Shown: positions 32,616 through 42,508, numbered from the stretch's first letter. The stretch is 64,000 nt of DNA from Halomonas alimentaria (GCF_009902005.1 NZ_WUTT01000001.1:2260227-2324226), one strand, 5' to 3'. Numbers and translations are program-made. The notes: a model not told the origin generated them from the sequence alone.

Positions 32616-33305
32616 TCAGGCACCGCCGGCGTCTGACCGGCCCTGCAGGTTGCGGTGCAGGATGGAGTGGAACTCCTCGGCGAAGTCCTCGTACTTGCCC
32701 AGCAGGCGGCCGGACTCCGCGGACAGGCGGTTGTAGAAGATCACCGCCGGGATGGCGGCGAACAGCCCCATGGCAGTGGCGATCAGGGCCTCGGCGATCC
32801 ACGGCGCCACGGTGGAGAGGGTCGCCTGCTGGGCCATGGAGAGGGACTGGAAGGAGCCCATGATGCCCCACACCGTGCCGAACAGCCCGATATAGGGGCT
32901 GGCCGAGGCCACGGTAGCCAGGAAGACCAGGTGCAGGTTGAGACGCTCCTCCTCCCTGGACCAGGCCACCCGCATGCTGCGCTGCACCCCTTCGAGGATC
33001 GCCTGGGGACTGCGGGTCTTGGACATCAGCCGGTTGAATTCGCGAAAGCCGGCGCGAAAGATGTGCTCGGCGCCCTGGGTCTCCTGCTCCGGGGGCACCT
33101 CGCGGTAGAGCTCATTGAGATCGACACCGGACCAGAAGCGGTCCTCGAAGCCACGGTGGGCCTTGCGGGCGCGGCGCATCATGAAGGTGCGCTGGAAGAT
33201 CACGATCCAGGAGAGGATCGACCCCACCGTGAGCAGCAGCATGACCAGCTGCACCACGGTGCTGGCGTTCATGATCAGGTGGGGTATGGACATGGCGTCG
33301 TTCAC
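32616..33305 (-). CDS. tolQ: Tol-Pal proton-channel subunit TolQ
   Basis: 229 aa if started at the GTG at 33305, which has GAGG exactly 6 nt upstream. An ATG at 33311 follows that GAGG with no spacer, and an ATG at 33293 has it about 15 nt away, so the start is not settled. Three TM helices: ~12-32 (VVQLVMLLLTVGSILSW), ~135-155 and ~170-190. The MotA/TolQ/ExbB motif (VASASPYIGLFGTVWGIMGSF) is visible. Inner membrane; with TolR it uses the proton motive force to move TolA. It starts close behind the ybgC stop. Confidence 0.93.
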   Translation of the reverse strand: MNDAMSIPHLIMNASTVVQLVMLLLTVGSILSWIVIFQRTFMMRRARKAHRGFEDRFWSGVDLNELYREVPPEQETQGAEHIFRAGFREFNRLMSKTRSPQAILEGVQRSMRVAWSREEERLNLHLVFLATVASASPYIGLFGTVWGIMGSFQSLSMAQQATLSTVAPWIAEALIATAMGLFAAIPAVIFYNRLSAESGRLLGKYEDFAEEFHSILHRNLQGRSDAGGA

Positions 33306-33316
33306 GGGCATCCTCG

Positions 33317-33733
33317 TCAGGCTTGCGGTTGAGCAGAAGTGTGAGCCAGCAGCTCGGCGAGCGCCGGCGGCCAGGGTATGGGCCTGAGGCGCCTGGCGTC
33401 GATACAGGCGATGTCGACCCTCGCCTCGCACAGGGGTTCCCCGCGACGGGTCACCACCTGGCCGAACTGCAGCCGGGCACGACCCGCGGTCAGGACCTCC
33501 GCGCTCACCTCGAGCGCGTCATCCAGCCTGGCGGGCTTGGCATAGCGGCACTCCAGCCGGTGCACCACCAGCTGGACCCCGCTCTCGAACAGCGCGTGCT
33601 GGGTGATGCCCCGTGCGCGAAGCCATTCGCTGCGTGCCCGCTCCATGTACTTGAGATAGTTGACGTAGTAGACGATGCCGCCGGCATCGGTATCCTCGAT
33701 ATAGACGCGAACCGGGAAGCGAAACTCGTTCAT
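33317..33733 (-). CDS. ybgC: Tol-Pal-associated acyl-CoA thioesterase YbgC
   Basis: 138 aa hot-dog-fold thioesterase. Catalytic region [24 protein letters not shown] (quoted in parts: [11 protein letters not shown] ~12-22) with the active Asp, and [10 protein letters not shown]. The ATG overlaps the ruvB stop (ATGA), linking the ruv and tol operons. Standard first gene of the gammaproteobacterial tol-pal cluster. Confidence 0.95.
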   Translation of the reverse strand: MNEFRFPVRVYIEDTDAGGIVYYVNYLKYMERARSEWLRARGITQHALFESGVQLVVHRLECRYAKPARLDDALEVSAEVLTAGRARLQFGQVVTRRGEPLCEARVDIACIDARRLRPIPWPPALAELLAHTSAQPQA

Positions 33734-34767
33734 GGACGGGTCTCCCCCGCCGCATCCTCGGCGCCGGCCGCGGGAGCCAGGCCGAAGTGCTGCCAGGCCT
33801 GGCGAGTCACCACCCGACCGCGGGCGGTGCGCATCATCAGCCCCTGCTGTATCAGGTAGGGCTCGATCACGTCCTCGATGGTGTCGCGCTCCTCGCCGAT
33901 GGCGGCGGCCAGGGAGTCGACGCCCACCGGCCCGCCGTCGAACTTCTCGATCATCGCCAGCAGCAGGCGGCGATCCATATGGTCGAGGCCGTGCTGGTCG
34001 ACATGAAGCATGTCCAGGGCCCGGTCGGCGATGGCGGCGTCGACATGGCCGTTGCCGCGCACCTCGGCGTAGTCGCGCACACGGCGCAGCAGCCGGTTGG
34101 CGATGCGTGGCGTGCCCCGGGAGCGTTTCGCCACCTCCAGCGCCCCTTCGGGATCGGCCACGACCCCCATCAATCGCGCCGAGCGTGAGACGATCTCGGT
34201 GAGCTCCTCGATGGCATAGAACTCCAGGCGCTGGACGATACCGAAGCGGTCACGCAGCGGCGAAGTAAGCAGGCCCGCTCGGGTGGTGGCGCCCACCAGG
34301 GTGAAGGGCGGCAGGTCGAGCTTGATCGAGCGTGCCGCCGGCCCCTCGCCGATCACGATATCGAGCTGGAAGTCCTCCATGGCGGGATAGAGGATCTCCT
34401 CCACCACCGCCGAGAGGCGATGGATCTCGTCGATGAACAGCACATCACCAGGTTCGAGATTGGTGAGCATGGCGGCCAGGTCGCCGGCGCGCTCCAGCAC
34501 CGGTCCAGAGGTCGACTTGAGCCCTACCCCCATCTCCTCGGCGATGATGTTGGCCAGGGTCGTCTTGCCGAGCCCGGGAGGACCGAACACCAGGGTGTGG
34601 TCGAGGCTCTCGCCGCGTCCACGAGCGGCGCCGATGAAGATCTCGAGCTGCTCGCGCACCCGGGGCTGGCCGATGTAGTCGGCGAGTCGCTTGGGGCGAA
34701 TGGCGCGATCGACGGGCTCTTCTCCTTCGCGGACGTCGGCGGCGATCAGACGGTCGCTCTCCAGCAT
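33730..34767 (-). CDS. ruvB: Holliday junction branch-migration DNA helicase RuvB
   Basis: 345 aa AAA+ motor. N-terminal [11 protein letters not shown], Walker [12 protein letters not shown] (~63-73), Walker [10 protein letters not shown], sensor I VGATTRAG and the arginine-finger region SPLRDRFGI are intact. The C-terminal winged helix ends with the [18 protein letters not shown] block. Works with RuvA on junction DNA. 4 bp after ruvA. Confidence 0.97.
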   Translation of the reverse strand: MLESDRLIAADVREGEEPVDRAIRPKRLADYIGQPRVREQLEIFIGAARGRGESLDHTLVFGPPGLGKTTLANIIAEEMGVGLKSTSGPVLERAGDLAAMLTNLEPGDVLFIDEIHRLSAVVEEILYPAMEDFQLDIVIGEGPAARSIKLDLPPFTLVGATTRAGLLTSPLRDRFGIVQRLEFYAIEELTEIVSRSARLMGVVADPEGALEVAKRSRGTPRIANRLLRRVRDYAEVRGNGHVDAAIADRALDMLHVDQHGLDHMDRRLLLAMIEKFDGGPVGVDSLAAAIGEERDTIEDVIEPYLIQQGLMMRTARGRVVTRQAWQHFGLAPAAGAEDAAGETRP

Positions 34768-34771
34768 CGTG

Positions 34772-35383
34772 CTACCCCGCCATCCGGCGGCTCAATGCCG
34801 CCTTGATCATGGCCTCGGTACTGCCCTCGCCCTCGAGGCCACTGAGCATCCTGGCCGCCTCGGTCGGCTTGTAGCCGAGGCTGACCAGCGCCGCCTCGGC
34901 ATCGGCCAGCGGGTCCTGTTCCGAAGAGCCCGGCTGACTGCCGCCCTCGAGTCCCGACAGGGAGGGCTCCGGGGACTCCCAGTGGGGGAAGCGGTCACGC
35001 ATCTCGATGATCAGCCGTTCGGCAGTCTTCTTGCCGACGCCGGGCAGCCGCGTCAGCGACTTGACGTCGTCATCCAGCACGCAGCGCCGGAACGCCGCCT
35101 CGTCCATGCCGGAGAGGATCGCCAGGGCCAGCTTGGGCCCCACGCCGTTGACCTTGATCAGCGCCCGGAACAGGGTGCGTTCCTGGTCGCGCAGGAAGCC
35201 ATAAAGCAGGTGGGCATCGTCACGCACGCTGAGGTGGGTGTAGAGCGATACCGCCTCGCCGACGGCAGGCAGGGCCACCAGCGTGGTCATGGAGGCCTCC
35301 AGCTCGTAGCCGACGCCGGCCACATCCACCACCAGCCAGGGGGGCTGTTTGTCGAGAAGCGTGCCTCGCAGGCGTCCGATCAT
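34772..35383 (-). CDS. ruvA: Holliday junction DNA helicase subunit RuvA
   Basis: 203 aa. OB-fold domain ([27 protein letters not shown] in the first 27 residues), the helix-hairpin-helix pair ([14 protein letters not shown] and [14 protein letters not shown], ~72-125) and the C-terminal RuvB-binding three-helix domain ([18 protein letters not shown]). A possible promoter (TATAGT at about 35438-35443 on the minus strand with a TGGCCA 17 bp upstream) lies in the 136-bp gap after ruvC, so ruvAB may also be transcribed separately. No LexA box (CTGT-N8-ACAG) was seen. Confidence 0.97.
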   Translation of the reverse strand: MIGRLRGTLLDKQPPWLVVDVAGVGYELEASMTTLVALPAVGEAVSLYTHLSVRDDAHLLYGFLRDQERTLFRALIKVNGVGPKLALAILSGMDEAAFRRCVLDDDVKSLTRLPGVGKKTAERLIIEMRDRFPHWESPEPSLSGLEGGSQPGSSEQDPLADAEAALVSLGYKPTEAARMLSGLEGEGSTEAMIKAALSRRMAG

Positions 35384-35519
35384 GGGAAGTCCGTATCCTT
35401 GCGTCAGGGTGGGCGGCAGGCGCCGCCGTTGGAGCCACTATACTGGTCGGCCGCGGGGCTGGCCAGCCCGGTAGAACGGCGTTCGAGAACGCCGAAAGCG
35501 TCGCCTGGAAGCGACAGCG

Positions 35520-36068
35520 TCAGGGCCGAAAATCGCGCCAGGAGCTGCCCTTGCGCCGGCTGCGATGGCCACCGAAGCTGCCGCTGGTCATTAGCCCGCG
35601 GCGCGCATGGGCGTGGGTCAGGGCAATGGCCAGGGCATCAGCGGCATCGGCCTGGGGCATCGCGGAGAGCCCCAGGATCGCGGTCACCATATGCTGCACC
35701 TGGAGCTTGTCGGCACGCCCCGAGCCGGTCACCGCCTGCTTGATCTGGCGCGGGCCGTACTCGCTCACCGGCAGGCCGTGGTTGGCCGCACAGACGATGG
35801 CGGTGCCGCGCGCCTGGCCCAGCTTGAGGGCCGAGTCGGCATTCTTCGACATCACCACCTGTTCGATGGCGAACTCCGCCGGGCGATGCACGGCGATCAG
35901 CTCGCTCACCCCCGCATAGACCTGGGCCAGCTTCTGGGCCAGGTCGTCGGCGCGGATGCGGATGCAGCCGCTGGCCACGTAGCGCGGCGTGGCCGTGGTC
36001 ACGTCCAGCACGCCGTAGCCGGTGATCCGCGAGCCGGGGTCGATGCCCAGAATCAGCATGTCGGCCAT
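35520..36068 (-). CDS. ruvC: Crossover junction endodeoxyribonuclease RuvC
   Basis: 182 aa. Catalytic acidic residues lie in [14 protein letters not shown] (Asp ~10), [23 protein letters not shown] (Glu ~70) and the C-terminal [15 protein letters not shown] (two Asp, ~142-146). The ATG abuts the yebC stop with no gap. A second ATG three codons in matches the E. coli start (M-x-ILGIDPG) and may be the real one. The C-terminal 20 residues are Arg/Ser-rich and poorly conserved. A CGGCGTT/AACGCCG hairpin lies in the gap after it, at about 35475-35492. Confidence 0.95.
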   Translation of the reverse strand: MADMLILGIDPGSRITGYGVLDVTTATPRYVASGCIRIRADDLAQKLAQVYAGVSELIAVHRPAEFAIEQVVMSKNADSALKLGQARGTAIVCAANHGLPVSEYGPRQIKQAVTGSGRADKLQVQHMVTAILGLSAMPQADAADALAIALTHAHARRGLMTSGSFGGHRSRRKGSSWRDFRP

Positions 36069-36818
36069 TCACTCGATAGCGTCGAGAACGGCATCGTCGA
36101 ACTCCGCGTTGGTGGTGACATTCTGGACGTCATCCAGGTCCTCGAGCATGTCGATCAGGCGGATCACCTTGCGGGCAAGCTCCTCGTCCTCGATCGGTGT
36201 GGTGGTCTCGGGGAACAGGCCCAGCTCACTGCGCTCGGGCTCGATGTTCGCCGCGATCAGCGCCTCCTTGACCTCATGGTAGGCGTCGGGGGCCGTGACT
36301 ACTTCCAGGGTGTCGTCATCGAGGGTCACGATATCATCGGGCTCGGCCTCCAGAGTCGCCTCGATCACCGCCTCCTCCGAGATTCCCGCAGGCAGCGCCA
36401 GGCGGCCCTGCTTGTGGAACATGAAGGCCACCGAGCCGCTGGTGCCGAGATTGCCGCCGCACTTGCTGAAGGCATGTCGCACTTCCGAGACGGTCCGGTT
36501 GCGGTTGTCGGTGAGGCACTCGACCATCACCGCCACCCCTTCCGGGCCGTAGCCCTCGTAGATGCACTCCTCCATGGCGTCATCATCGGCATTGCCGGCG
36601 CCGCGGTCGATGGCGCGCTGCACGGTGTCCTTGGGCATGTTGCTGGAGAGCGCCTTGTCCACGGCGGTGCGCAGGCGCGGGTTGTCTGCCGGATCGGGGC
36701 CACCCTGGCGCGCGGCCACGGTGAGCTCACGGATCAGCTTGTTGAAGATCTTGCCGCGCTTGGCGTCCTGGGCCGCCTTGCGGTGCTTGATATTGGACCA
36801 CTTGCTATGGCCGGCCAT
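36069..36818 (-). CDS. yebC: YebC/PmpR-family protein (translation/transcription factor)
   Basis: 249 aa, the usual length. Opens with [22 protein letters not shown] in the first 22 residues, the family hallmark. [14 protein letters not shown] at ~115 marks domain 2. Members are described as DNA-binding regulators and, more recently, as factors that help ribosomes at difficult stretches. A near-perfect AGGAGGT site precedes the ATG. It directly abuts ruvC. The structured repeat at 36873-36976 lies just upstream, where its promoter or leader would be. Confidence 0.93.
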   Translation of the reverse strand: MAGHSKWSNIKHRKAAQDAKRGKIFNKLIRELTVAARQGGPDPADNPRLRTAVDKALSSNMPKDTVQRAIDRGAGNADDDAMEECIYEGYGPEGVAVMVECLTDNRNRTVSEVRHAFSKCGGNLGTSGSVAFMFHKQGRLALPAGISEEAVIEATLEAEPDDIVTLDDDTLEVVTAPDAYHEVKEALIAANIEPERSELGLFPETTTPIEDEELARKVIRLIDMLEDLDDVQNVTTNAEFDDAVLDAIE

Positions 36819-36872
36819 GTTACCTCCTGAACGAGTAGGCCACGCTGGCTACCTCAAGGCTCGGGGCTGTTC

Positions 36873-36976
36873 CGGCGACAAGCCTGCGAGGAGGCGCTGT
36901 GAACCCCTCCCTGGGCGCTACCGACGCCATCCCTGGCGTAGGACCTCCTCTCCGGCTTGTCCCCGGCGCCCCTCGC
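36873..36976 (+). repeat. ~104-nt structured interspersed element, copy 1
   Basis: Nearly identical, in inverted orientation, to 53746-53850. An outer arm GACAAG/CTTGTC, a middle arm AGGAGG/CCTCCT and an inner hairpin ACGCC-ATCCCT-GGCGT can pair. Where the other copy differs in the outer arm and inner hairpin, both sides of the pair change together. It lies between aspS and yebC and contains no gene. I know of no name for it. Confidence 0.85.
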
Positions 36977-37016
36977 CGGCCGGGTAATCCGGCATGGCGG
37001 AGTGTGCAGGACACAA

Positions 37017-37040
37017 CACCGGCGCCCTGGGGCGCCGGTG
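37017..37040 (-). terminator. Terminator of aspS
   Basis: Perfect 10-bp stem CACCGGCGCC/GGCGCCGGTG with a 4-nt loop, 24 nt after the aspS stop. On the minus strand it is followed by TTGTGT. Confidence 0.7.
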
Positions 37041-37064
37041 AGGTGTATCGGGTCGGGGGCGACG

Positions 37065-38846
37065 TCACTCGCCGGTGGACTCGGCCCTGGCCTTCTGCCG
37101 CAGGCGGATATTCAGCTCCTTGAGCTGATCTCCGCTGACCTCGCCAGGCGCGTCGGTCATCAGGCAGGCCGCACTCTGGGTCTTCGGGAAGGCGATCACC
37201 TCGCGGATGGTACGCCCGCCGGTCATCAGCATCACCAGGCGGTCGAGGCCGAAGGCCAGGCCGCCGTGGGGCGGTGCGCCGTACTGCAGGGCGTCGAGCA
37301 GGAAGCCGAACTTCTCGCGGGCCTCCTCCTCGCCGATGCCGAGGATCTCGAACACGCGGCGCTGCATCGCCTGGTCATGGATACGGATGGAACCGCCCCC
37401 CAGCTCGGTGCCGTTGAGCACCATGTCGTAGGCACGCGAGAGCGCCTCGGCGGGGTTCTCCTTGAGCTCCTCGGGGCTGCATGCCGGCGAGGTGAAGGGG
37501 TGGTGCAGCGGGCTGAGGCGACCGTCGTCGTCGGCCTCGAACATCGGGAAGTCCACCACCCACAGCGGCGCCCACTCCCGGGTATAGAGGTCGAGGTCCT
37601 CGCCCAGCTTGACGCGCAGCGCACCGATCGCCTCGTTGACGATGCGCGCCTTGTCGGCACCGAAGAAGATGATGTCGCCATCCTCGGCACCCACCCGCTC
37701 GAGCAGCTCCTCGACGACGTTCTCCATGAACTTGACGATGGGCGACTGCAGCCCCTCCAGCCCCTTGGCGCGCTCGTTGACCTTGATCCAGGCCAGTCCC
37801 TTGGCGCCGTAGATGCCGACGAACTTGGTGTACTCGTCGATCTCCTTGCGCGAGAGCCTGGCGCCACCGGGCACGCGCAGGGCGGCCACGCGACCGTCGT
37901 CGGCGCTGGCCGGCCCGGAGAATACCTTGAAGTCGACCTGCTTCATCAGGTCGTCGACGTCGGTGAGCTCCAGCGGAATGCGCAGGTCGGGCTTGTCGGA
38001 ACCGTAGCGGTTCATCGCCTCGTGCCAGCTCATGCGCGGGAACTCGGGCAGCTCGACGCTCAGCACCTCCTGGAACAGCTGGCGGATCATCGCCTCGGTG
38101 ATGCCCATGATGTCCTCTTCCTCCACGAAGGAGGCCTCGAGGTCGATCTGGGTGAACTCCGGCTGACGGTCGGCACGCAGGTCCTCGTCGCGGAAACACT
38201 TGGCGATCTGATAGTAGCGATCGAAGCCGGCCACCATCAGCAGCTGCTTGAAGAGCTGTGGCGACTGGGGCAGCGCGAAGAAGCTGCCCGCATGGGTACG
38301 GCTGGGCACCAGGTAGTCGCGGGCACCCTCGGGGGTGGCACGGGTCAGGATCGGCGTCTCGATATCGAGGAAGCCCTGGCCCTCGAGGAAGGCGCGCACG
38401 CTGTGGGAGATGCGCGAACGCAGGCGCAGCTTGTCGATCATCTCCGGGCGACGCAGGTCGATATAGCGGTGCTTGAGACGCACCTCCTCGCCCACCTTGC
38501 CATGCTCGTCGAGCTGGAACGGCGGGGTGGCGGCGGTGTTGAGCACTTCCACGTCCTTGGCCAGCACCTCGATCATGCCGGTGGGCATGTTGGGGTTCTG
38601 GGTACCCTCGGGGCGCAGCCGGACGCGGCCCTGGATGCGCAGCACATACTCGCTGCGGGCGCGGTCGGCGTTGGCGAAGGCCTCGGCGGTGTCGGGGTCG
38701 ACCACGACCTGGGCGATGCCATCGCGATCGCGCATGTCGAGGAAGATCACGCCCCCGTGGTCACGGCGGCGGTGTACCCAGCCGCACAGGGTGACCGTCT
38801 GGTCCACCAGGGTCTCGTTGAGCTGGCCGCAATAATGGCTGCGCAT
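37065..38846 (-). CDS. aspS: Aspartate--tRNA ligase AspS
   Basis: 593 aa, bacterial type. The ATG at 38846 gives [18 protein letters not shown], the family start. The anticodon-binding OB fold is at ~1-110, class II motif 2 [18 protein letters not shown] at ~215, the bacterial GAD insertion at ~300-420 and motif 3 [15 protein letters not shown] near 530. It charges tRNA-Asp. Whether it also charges tRNA-Asn cannot be settled here. Cotranscribed after fmdB, 61 bp away, with its own terminator downstream. Confidence 0.97.
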   Translation of the reverse strand: MRSHYCGQLNETLVDQTVTLCGWVHRRRDHGGVIFLDMRDRDGIAQVVVDPDTAEAFANADRARSEYVLRIQGRVRLRPEGTQNPNMPTGMIEVLAKDVEVLNTAATPPFQLDEHGKVGEEVRLKHRYIDLRRPEMIDKLRLRSRISHSVRAFLEGQGFLDIETPILTRATPEGARDYLVPSRTHAGSFFALPQSPQLFKQLLMVAGFDRYYQIAKCFRDEDLRADRQPEFTQIDLEASFVEEEDIMGITEAMIRQLFQEVLSVELPEFPRMSWHEAMNRYGSDKPDLRIPLELTDVDDLMKQVDFKVFSGPASADDGRVAALRVPGGARLSRKEIDEYTKFVGIYGAKGLAWIKVNERAKGLEGLQSPIVKFMENVVEELLERVGAEDGDIIFFGADKARIVNEAIGALRVKLGEDLDLYTREWAPLWVVDFPMFEADDDGRLSPLHHPFTSPACSPEELKENPAEALSRAYDMVLNGTELGGGSIRIHDQAMQRRVFEILGIGEEEAREKFGFLLDALQYGAPPHGGLAFGLDRLVMLMTGGRTIREVIAFPKTQSAACLMTDAPGEVSGDQLKELNIRLRQKARAESTGE

Positions 38847-38907
38847 GTCGTGTCCTGTTCTGTTGCGTGGTGTAAGTCGAATAACGTGAAACGACGAGGG
38901 GCAGCCC

Positions 38908-39171
38908 TCAGGCCGCCGCTCCATCCTTCTTGCTTGTCTTGCCGTCCGGCTTGGCGCCACCGCCGTCACCGGCGAGGTTCTTCTTGCTGCCGGACTTGAA
39001 ATCGGTTTCGTACCAGCCACCGCCGGCCAGTCGGAAACCCGCGGCGGAGACCAGGCGCGACAGCGCCGAGGCCGAGCAGGCGGGGCAGTCGGTCAGCGGC
39101 TCTGCGCTGAGCTTCTGAAGCTTTTCCAGGCGGTGGCCGCAGGCCTTGCACTCGTATTCGTAGATGGGCAT
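38908..39171 (-). CDS. FmdB-family zinc ribbon protein
   Basis: 87 aa from the ATG at 39171 ([13 protein letters not shown]). Two CxxC pairs (CKACG and CPACS) form the zinc ribbon in the first 40 residues; the tail is Gly/Lys/Asp-rich and disordered. Function is poorly known; members are called regulatory-protein FmdB. The fmdB-aspS pairing is common in gammaproteobacteria. A TATAAT -10 candidate lies about 110 bp upstream. Confidence 0.9.
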   Translation of the reverse strand: MPIYEYECKACGHRLEKLQKLSAEPLTDCPACSASALSRLVSAAGFRLAGGGWYETDFKSGSKKNLAGDGGGAKPDGKTSKKDGAAA

Positions 39172-39282
39172 GGTTTGATCACTCCAAATCGTCATCACCC
39201 AGTTCAGGACGCGGTCGGGCTGGGCCCGACACAGGCGATATGCGGCCGGCCATGGCAACTTCCAAGCCTGCCAAAGCCCGCT

Positions 39283-39288
39283 ATTATA
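39283..39288 (-). promoter_or_regulatory. -10 element for fmdB-aspS
   Basis: TATAAT on the minus strand in the 171-bp gap between fmdB and the divergent dehydrogenase gene. The best -35 is TTGCCC with a wide 19-bp spacer. The same site reads TATTAT on the plus strand and may serve both directions. Confidence 0.45.
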
Positions 39289-39342
39289 GCGCGCCACACA
39301 CCAGTGCGGGCAAGGCGCACCTCACACAGCAAGGAACCTCCG

Positions 39343-40281
39343 ATGAAAGCCGTCATTCTCGATGCCGCAAGTCTCGGTCCCGATGTCGACCTGGCCCCTC
39401 TTCGCGAGCAGCTCGATGACCTGGTGGTCCACGAAAGAAGCACTACCCACGAGGCCCGGGAGCGCCTCGCCGCCGCCGAGGTCGCCATCGTCAACAAGGT
39501 GGTACTGGACGCCGAGACCCTGGAGGCCCTGCCCTCCCTGAAGCTGATCTGCGTACTGGCCACGGGAACCAACAATATCGACATGGCCGCGGCCAGGCGC
39601 CTGGGCATCGCGGTGAAGAACGTGACCGGCTACGGCACCGCCAGCGTGGCCCAGCACACCCTGATGCTGCTGCTGGTCCTGGCCAATCGCCTGCCGCTCT
39701 ATCAGCGCGACGTGGCGGCAGGCCGCTGGGGCGAGAGCCCCTTCTTCTGCCTGATGGATCACCGCACCCTGCAGCTCGAGGGCAAGCACCTGGCGATCGT
39801 CGGCCAGGGGGAGCTGGGGAGCCGTGTGGCACAGCTGGCCGAAGCCTTCGGCATGCGCGTGACCTTCACCGCCCGTCCCGGTAACGAGGCCCATGACGAC
39901 CGCCCGGGGCTGGCCGAGCTGGCCTCGGAGGTGGATGCGATCAGCCTGCACTGTCCGCTCAACGAGGCCACCCATCACCTGGTTGGTGCCGACCTGCTGG
40001 CACGCCTCAAGCCGGGCGCCCTGCTGGTCAACTGTGCCCGAGGCGGCATTATCGACGAGGAAGCGGCGCTCGCCGCCCTGCGCGAGGAGCGCCTGGGCGG
40101 GCTTGCCGTGGACGTGCTGCCCGAGGAGCCGCCGCGGGATGGCCACCCGCTGATTGCTGCCCTGCAGGAGCCGCTCAACCTGATCGTTACGCCCCACAAC
40201 GCCTGGATCACGCCCGAGGCGCGCCAGAACGTGGTGGCGCTGACAGCCGACAACCTCCGCGAATGGTCACGGGGGCGGTGA
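39343..40281 (+). CDS. D-2-hydroxyacid dehydrogenase (glycerate/hydroxypyruvate reductase type)
   Basis: 312 aa from ATG 39343, with an AAGGAA site. Rossmann motif VGQGELGS (~150), then the catalytic set of the D-isomer family: Arg in NCARGGIIDE (~230), Glu in PEEPP (~259) and His in TPHNAW (~285). The sequence resembles HprA-type glycerate dehydrogenases. Cofactor preference is unclear. It leads an operon with a ribokinase-like kinase 2 bp away and a nucleoside hydrolase. Confidence 0.85.
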   Translation: MKAVILDAASLGPDVDLAPLREQLDDLVVHERSTTHEARERLAAAEVAIVNKVVLDAETLEALPSLKLICVLATGTNNIDMAAARRLGIAVKNVTGYGTASVAQHTLMLLLVLANRLPLYQRDVAAGRWGESPFFCLMDHRTLQLEGKHLAIVGQGELGSRVAQLAEAFGMRVTFTARPGNEAHDDRPGLAELASEVDAISLHCPLNEATHHLVGADLLARLKPGALLVNCARGGIIDEEAALAALREERLGGLAVDVLPEEPPRDGHPLIAALQEPLNLIVTPHNAWITPEARQNVVALTADNLREWSRGR

Positions 40282-40283
40282 CG

Positions 40284-41246
40284 ATGCAGCGAGTCGAGAG
40301 CCAGCACTTCTACTGCCACAATTATGGTTCCATCAACCTCGACCACTTCTACCGGGTCCCACACCTGGTGGCGCCGGGGGAGACCCTGGCCAGCCGCGAC
40401 TACCGTGTGGGGCTGGGCGGCAAGGGCGCTAACCAGTCGCTCGCCATGGCCCGGGCCGGTGGCCGCCTGAGCCACTGGGGGCGAGTCGGGCGCCAGGACG
40501 CCTGGGCCCGCGACATTCTGGCCGAGGCCGGGGTCGACATCAGCCGAGTCACCCTGGTGGAGGAGCCCAGCGGCCACGCCATCATCCAGGTGGATGACAG
40601 CGGCGAGAACGCCATCATCCTGTTCCCCGGCGCCAACCACGGAAACTCGCGAGAGCAGTTGGCCGAGCTCGTCGATGCTGCCACCCCGGGTGACTGGCTG
40701 CTGCTGCAGAACGAGCGTAGCGGTCTGGAGGAGCTGATCCCCCTGGCCATCGAGCGAGGCCTCAGGGTGGCCTTCAACCCGGCGCCCATGGATGACAGCG
40801 TGGTGCAGCTGCCGCTGTCGCTGTGTTCCGTGCTGTTCATCAACCGCACCGAGGCCGCCCGACTGGCTGGCCTTGCCGTGCAGAGCAGCGCCGAGGCACT
40901 GCTCGATGCCCTGGCCTCACGGCTGCCCGAGACCGAGCTGGTGCTGACCCTGGGCGGCGAAGGCGCCTGGTACCAGCACCACGATGAACGCCGCCACCAG
41001 CCGGCGCTACCGGTCGTGGCGGTGGACACCACCGCCGCCGGCGATACCTTCATCGGCTACTACCTGGCCGCCCTGCAGGCGGACATGCCCATCGCCGAGT
41101 GCCTGCGCCGCGCCGCCACTGCCGCGGCCCTCGGCGTGCAGCGCCCCGGCGCCGCGGAGAGCATTCCCGCCCTCGATGAGGTGGAGCGGGCCCTGAAGCA
41201 AGGCCCCGGATCACCGGGTGCCCCCGTCAACCCTGAAGCCCCCTGA
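40284..41246 (+). CDS. PfkB-family sugar kinase, ribokinase-like
   Basis: 320 aa from ATG 40284; an in-frame start at 40263 overlaps the previous gene. The N-terminal GGKGANQSLAMARAG (~41-55) and the C-terminal anion-hole/catalytic motif DTTAAGDTFIGYY (~248-260, catalytic Asp before TF) are those of ribokinases. It probably phosphorylates ribose released by the nucleoside hydrolase encoded next, 14 bp downstream. The C-terminus is a Pro/Gly-rich tail. Confidence 0.83.
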   Translation: MQRVESQHFYCHNYGSINLDHFYRVPHLVAPGETLASRDYRVGLGGKGANQSLAMARAGGRLSHWGRVGRQDAWARDILAEAGVDISRVTLVEEPSGHAIIQVDDSGENAIILFPGANHGNSREQLAELVDAATPGDWLLLQNERSGLEELIPLAIERGLRVAFNPAPMDDSVVQLPLSLCSVLFINRTEAARLAGLAVQSSAEALLDALASRLPETELVLTLGGEGAWYQHHDERRHQPALPVVAVDTTAAGDTFIGYYLAALQADMPIAECLRRAATAAALGVQRPGAAESIPALDEVERALKQGPGSPGAPVNPEAP

Positions 41247-41260
41247 CCGCGGAGCGCGTC

Positions 41261-42205
41261 ATGACACATTCCATCATCTTCGATACCGACCCCGGCGTGG
41301 ATGACGCCCAGGCCATCGCCATCGCCCTGCGCCATCCCGAGATTGAGCTGCTGGGCATGACCACCACCTACGGCAATGTCGACGTGGGGGTGGCTACCCG
41401 CAATGCCCTGCTGCTCGCCCAGCTGGCCGGGCGCGACGATGTCCCGGTCGCCCAAGGCGCGGCGGCGCCCATGGTCAAGGCCCGCCATGCGCCCCCCGCC
41501 CATATCCATGGCGCCAACGGCCTGGGCGATATCGCCCTGCCCGAGGTCGAGGGGCGGGCCGATCCCCGCAGTGCGGCACAGTTCATCGTCGATACCGTGA
41601 GCGCCCGCCCCGGCGAGGTGACGCTGGTGGCGGTAGGTCCGGTGGGCAACCTGGCAGCGGCGCTGCAGCTCGACCCCGCGATCATCGACAAGGTGAAGCA
41701 GGTGGTGATCATGGGCGGGTCGGTCCGCGAGGGCGGCAATGTCACCCCCGTGGCCGAGGCCAACATGTTCAACGATCCGGATGCCGCGTCGAGGGTGCTG
41801 ACTGCCGGGTGGCCGTTGACCCTGGTGGGGCTCGATGTCACCCACCGCTGCGTGCTGACCCCGGAGCACATGAAGCGCATCGAGGCGGGACAGGGAGAGC
41901 TCGGTCAGGTGCTGGCCGGCAGCTACGCCTTCTACCGTGACTTCTACCACGAGTTCCTGGGCATCGATGGCTGCTGCCCCCACGACAGCTGCGCCCTGGC
42001 CTGGCTGCTGCGCCCGGAGCTGTTCACCACGGCCCGCGGTCACCTCACCGTGGCCACCGAGGGCGATGCCGAGGGGCAGACGATCTTCGCACCCGAGGGG
42101 CGCGGCTTCATCGAGGCGCGCTGGTCGCGGACCCCGCTGGTGCATGTCTGCCTGGGTGTCGAAGGCGAGGCGGTCAGCGACTGGATCGCCGACGTGCTCG
42201 CCTGA
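41261..42205 (+). CDS. Inosine/uridine-preferring nucleoside hydrolase
   Basis: 314 aa. Splits ribonucleosides into base and ribose. The Ca-binding motif FDTDPGVDDAQA (~8-19), the NMFNDPDAA block (~168) and the catalytic His in CCPHDSCALAW (~240) are present. Base preference cannot be read from sequence. Last gene of the operon; its stop lies 3 bp from the convergent acyP stop. Confidence 0.92.
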   Translation: MTHSIIFDTDPGVDDAQAIAIALRHPEIELLGMTTTYGNVDVGVATRNALLLAQLAGRDDVPVAQGAAAPMVKARHAPPAHIHGANGLGDIALPEVEGRADPRSAAQFIVDTVSARPGEVTLVAVGPVGNLAAALQLDPAIIDKVKQVVIMGGSVREGGNVTPVAEANMFNDPDAASRVLTAGWPLTLVGLDVTHRCVLTPEHMKRIEAGQGELGQVLAGSYAFYRDFYHEFLGIDGCCPHDSCALAWLLRPELFTTARGHLTVATEGDAEGQTIFAPEGRGFIEARWSRTPLVHVCLGVEGEAVSDWIADVLA

Positions 42206-42208
42206 GGC

Positions 42209-42481
42209 TCAACCGGTACGGAAGTCGTCCGGGGCGTGGGTCTCGAGCACCTCGAACTCCACGTGGGTGACGCGGGCGTTCTCCGGGCCCTTCCACAGCC
42301 ACTCGCCGACGGTCTTCACCGCCTCCTGATGGCCGCACAGCAGTACCTCCACGCGGCCATCAGGCAGGTTGGTGGCATGGCCGGTGAGGCCGTGCCTGAG
42401 CGCCTGCTCCTGGGTGGCGCGGCGGTACCAGACGCCCTGGACCTTGCCGGTCACCAGGGCCTTCAGGCAAGTCGTCTGCAT
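42209..42481 (-). CDS. acyP: Acylphosphatase
   Basis: 90 aa. Hydrolyses acyl phosphates. GKVQGVWYRRATQEQA (~12-27) with the phosphate-binding Arg, and the catalytic Asn in GHATNLPDGRVEVLLCG (~34-50), are canonical. A single-domain ferredoxin-like fold. Confidence 0.95.
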   Translation of the reverse strand: MQTTCLKALVTGKVQGVWYRRATQEQALRHGLTGHATNLPDGRVEVLLCGHQEAVKTVGEWLWKGPENARVTHVEFEVLETHAPDDFRTG

Positions 42482-42508
42482 GACGCAATCCTCCTCGCAG
42501 GATGATGC

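Noticed and set aside
35384..35519. LexA-regulated ruvAB promoter
   Set aside because: I looked for CTGT-N8-ACAG in the gap and found none; only a weak -10-like TATAGT is present.
36957..38999. A 680-codon open frame on the plus strand
   Set aside because: Exactly antisense to aspS; its composition (Leu/Val/Gly/His-rich with no family motif) is what a high-GC gene gives in the opposite frame.
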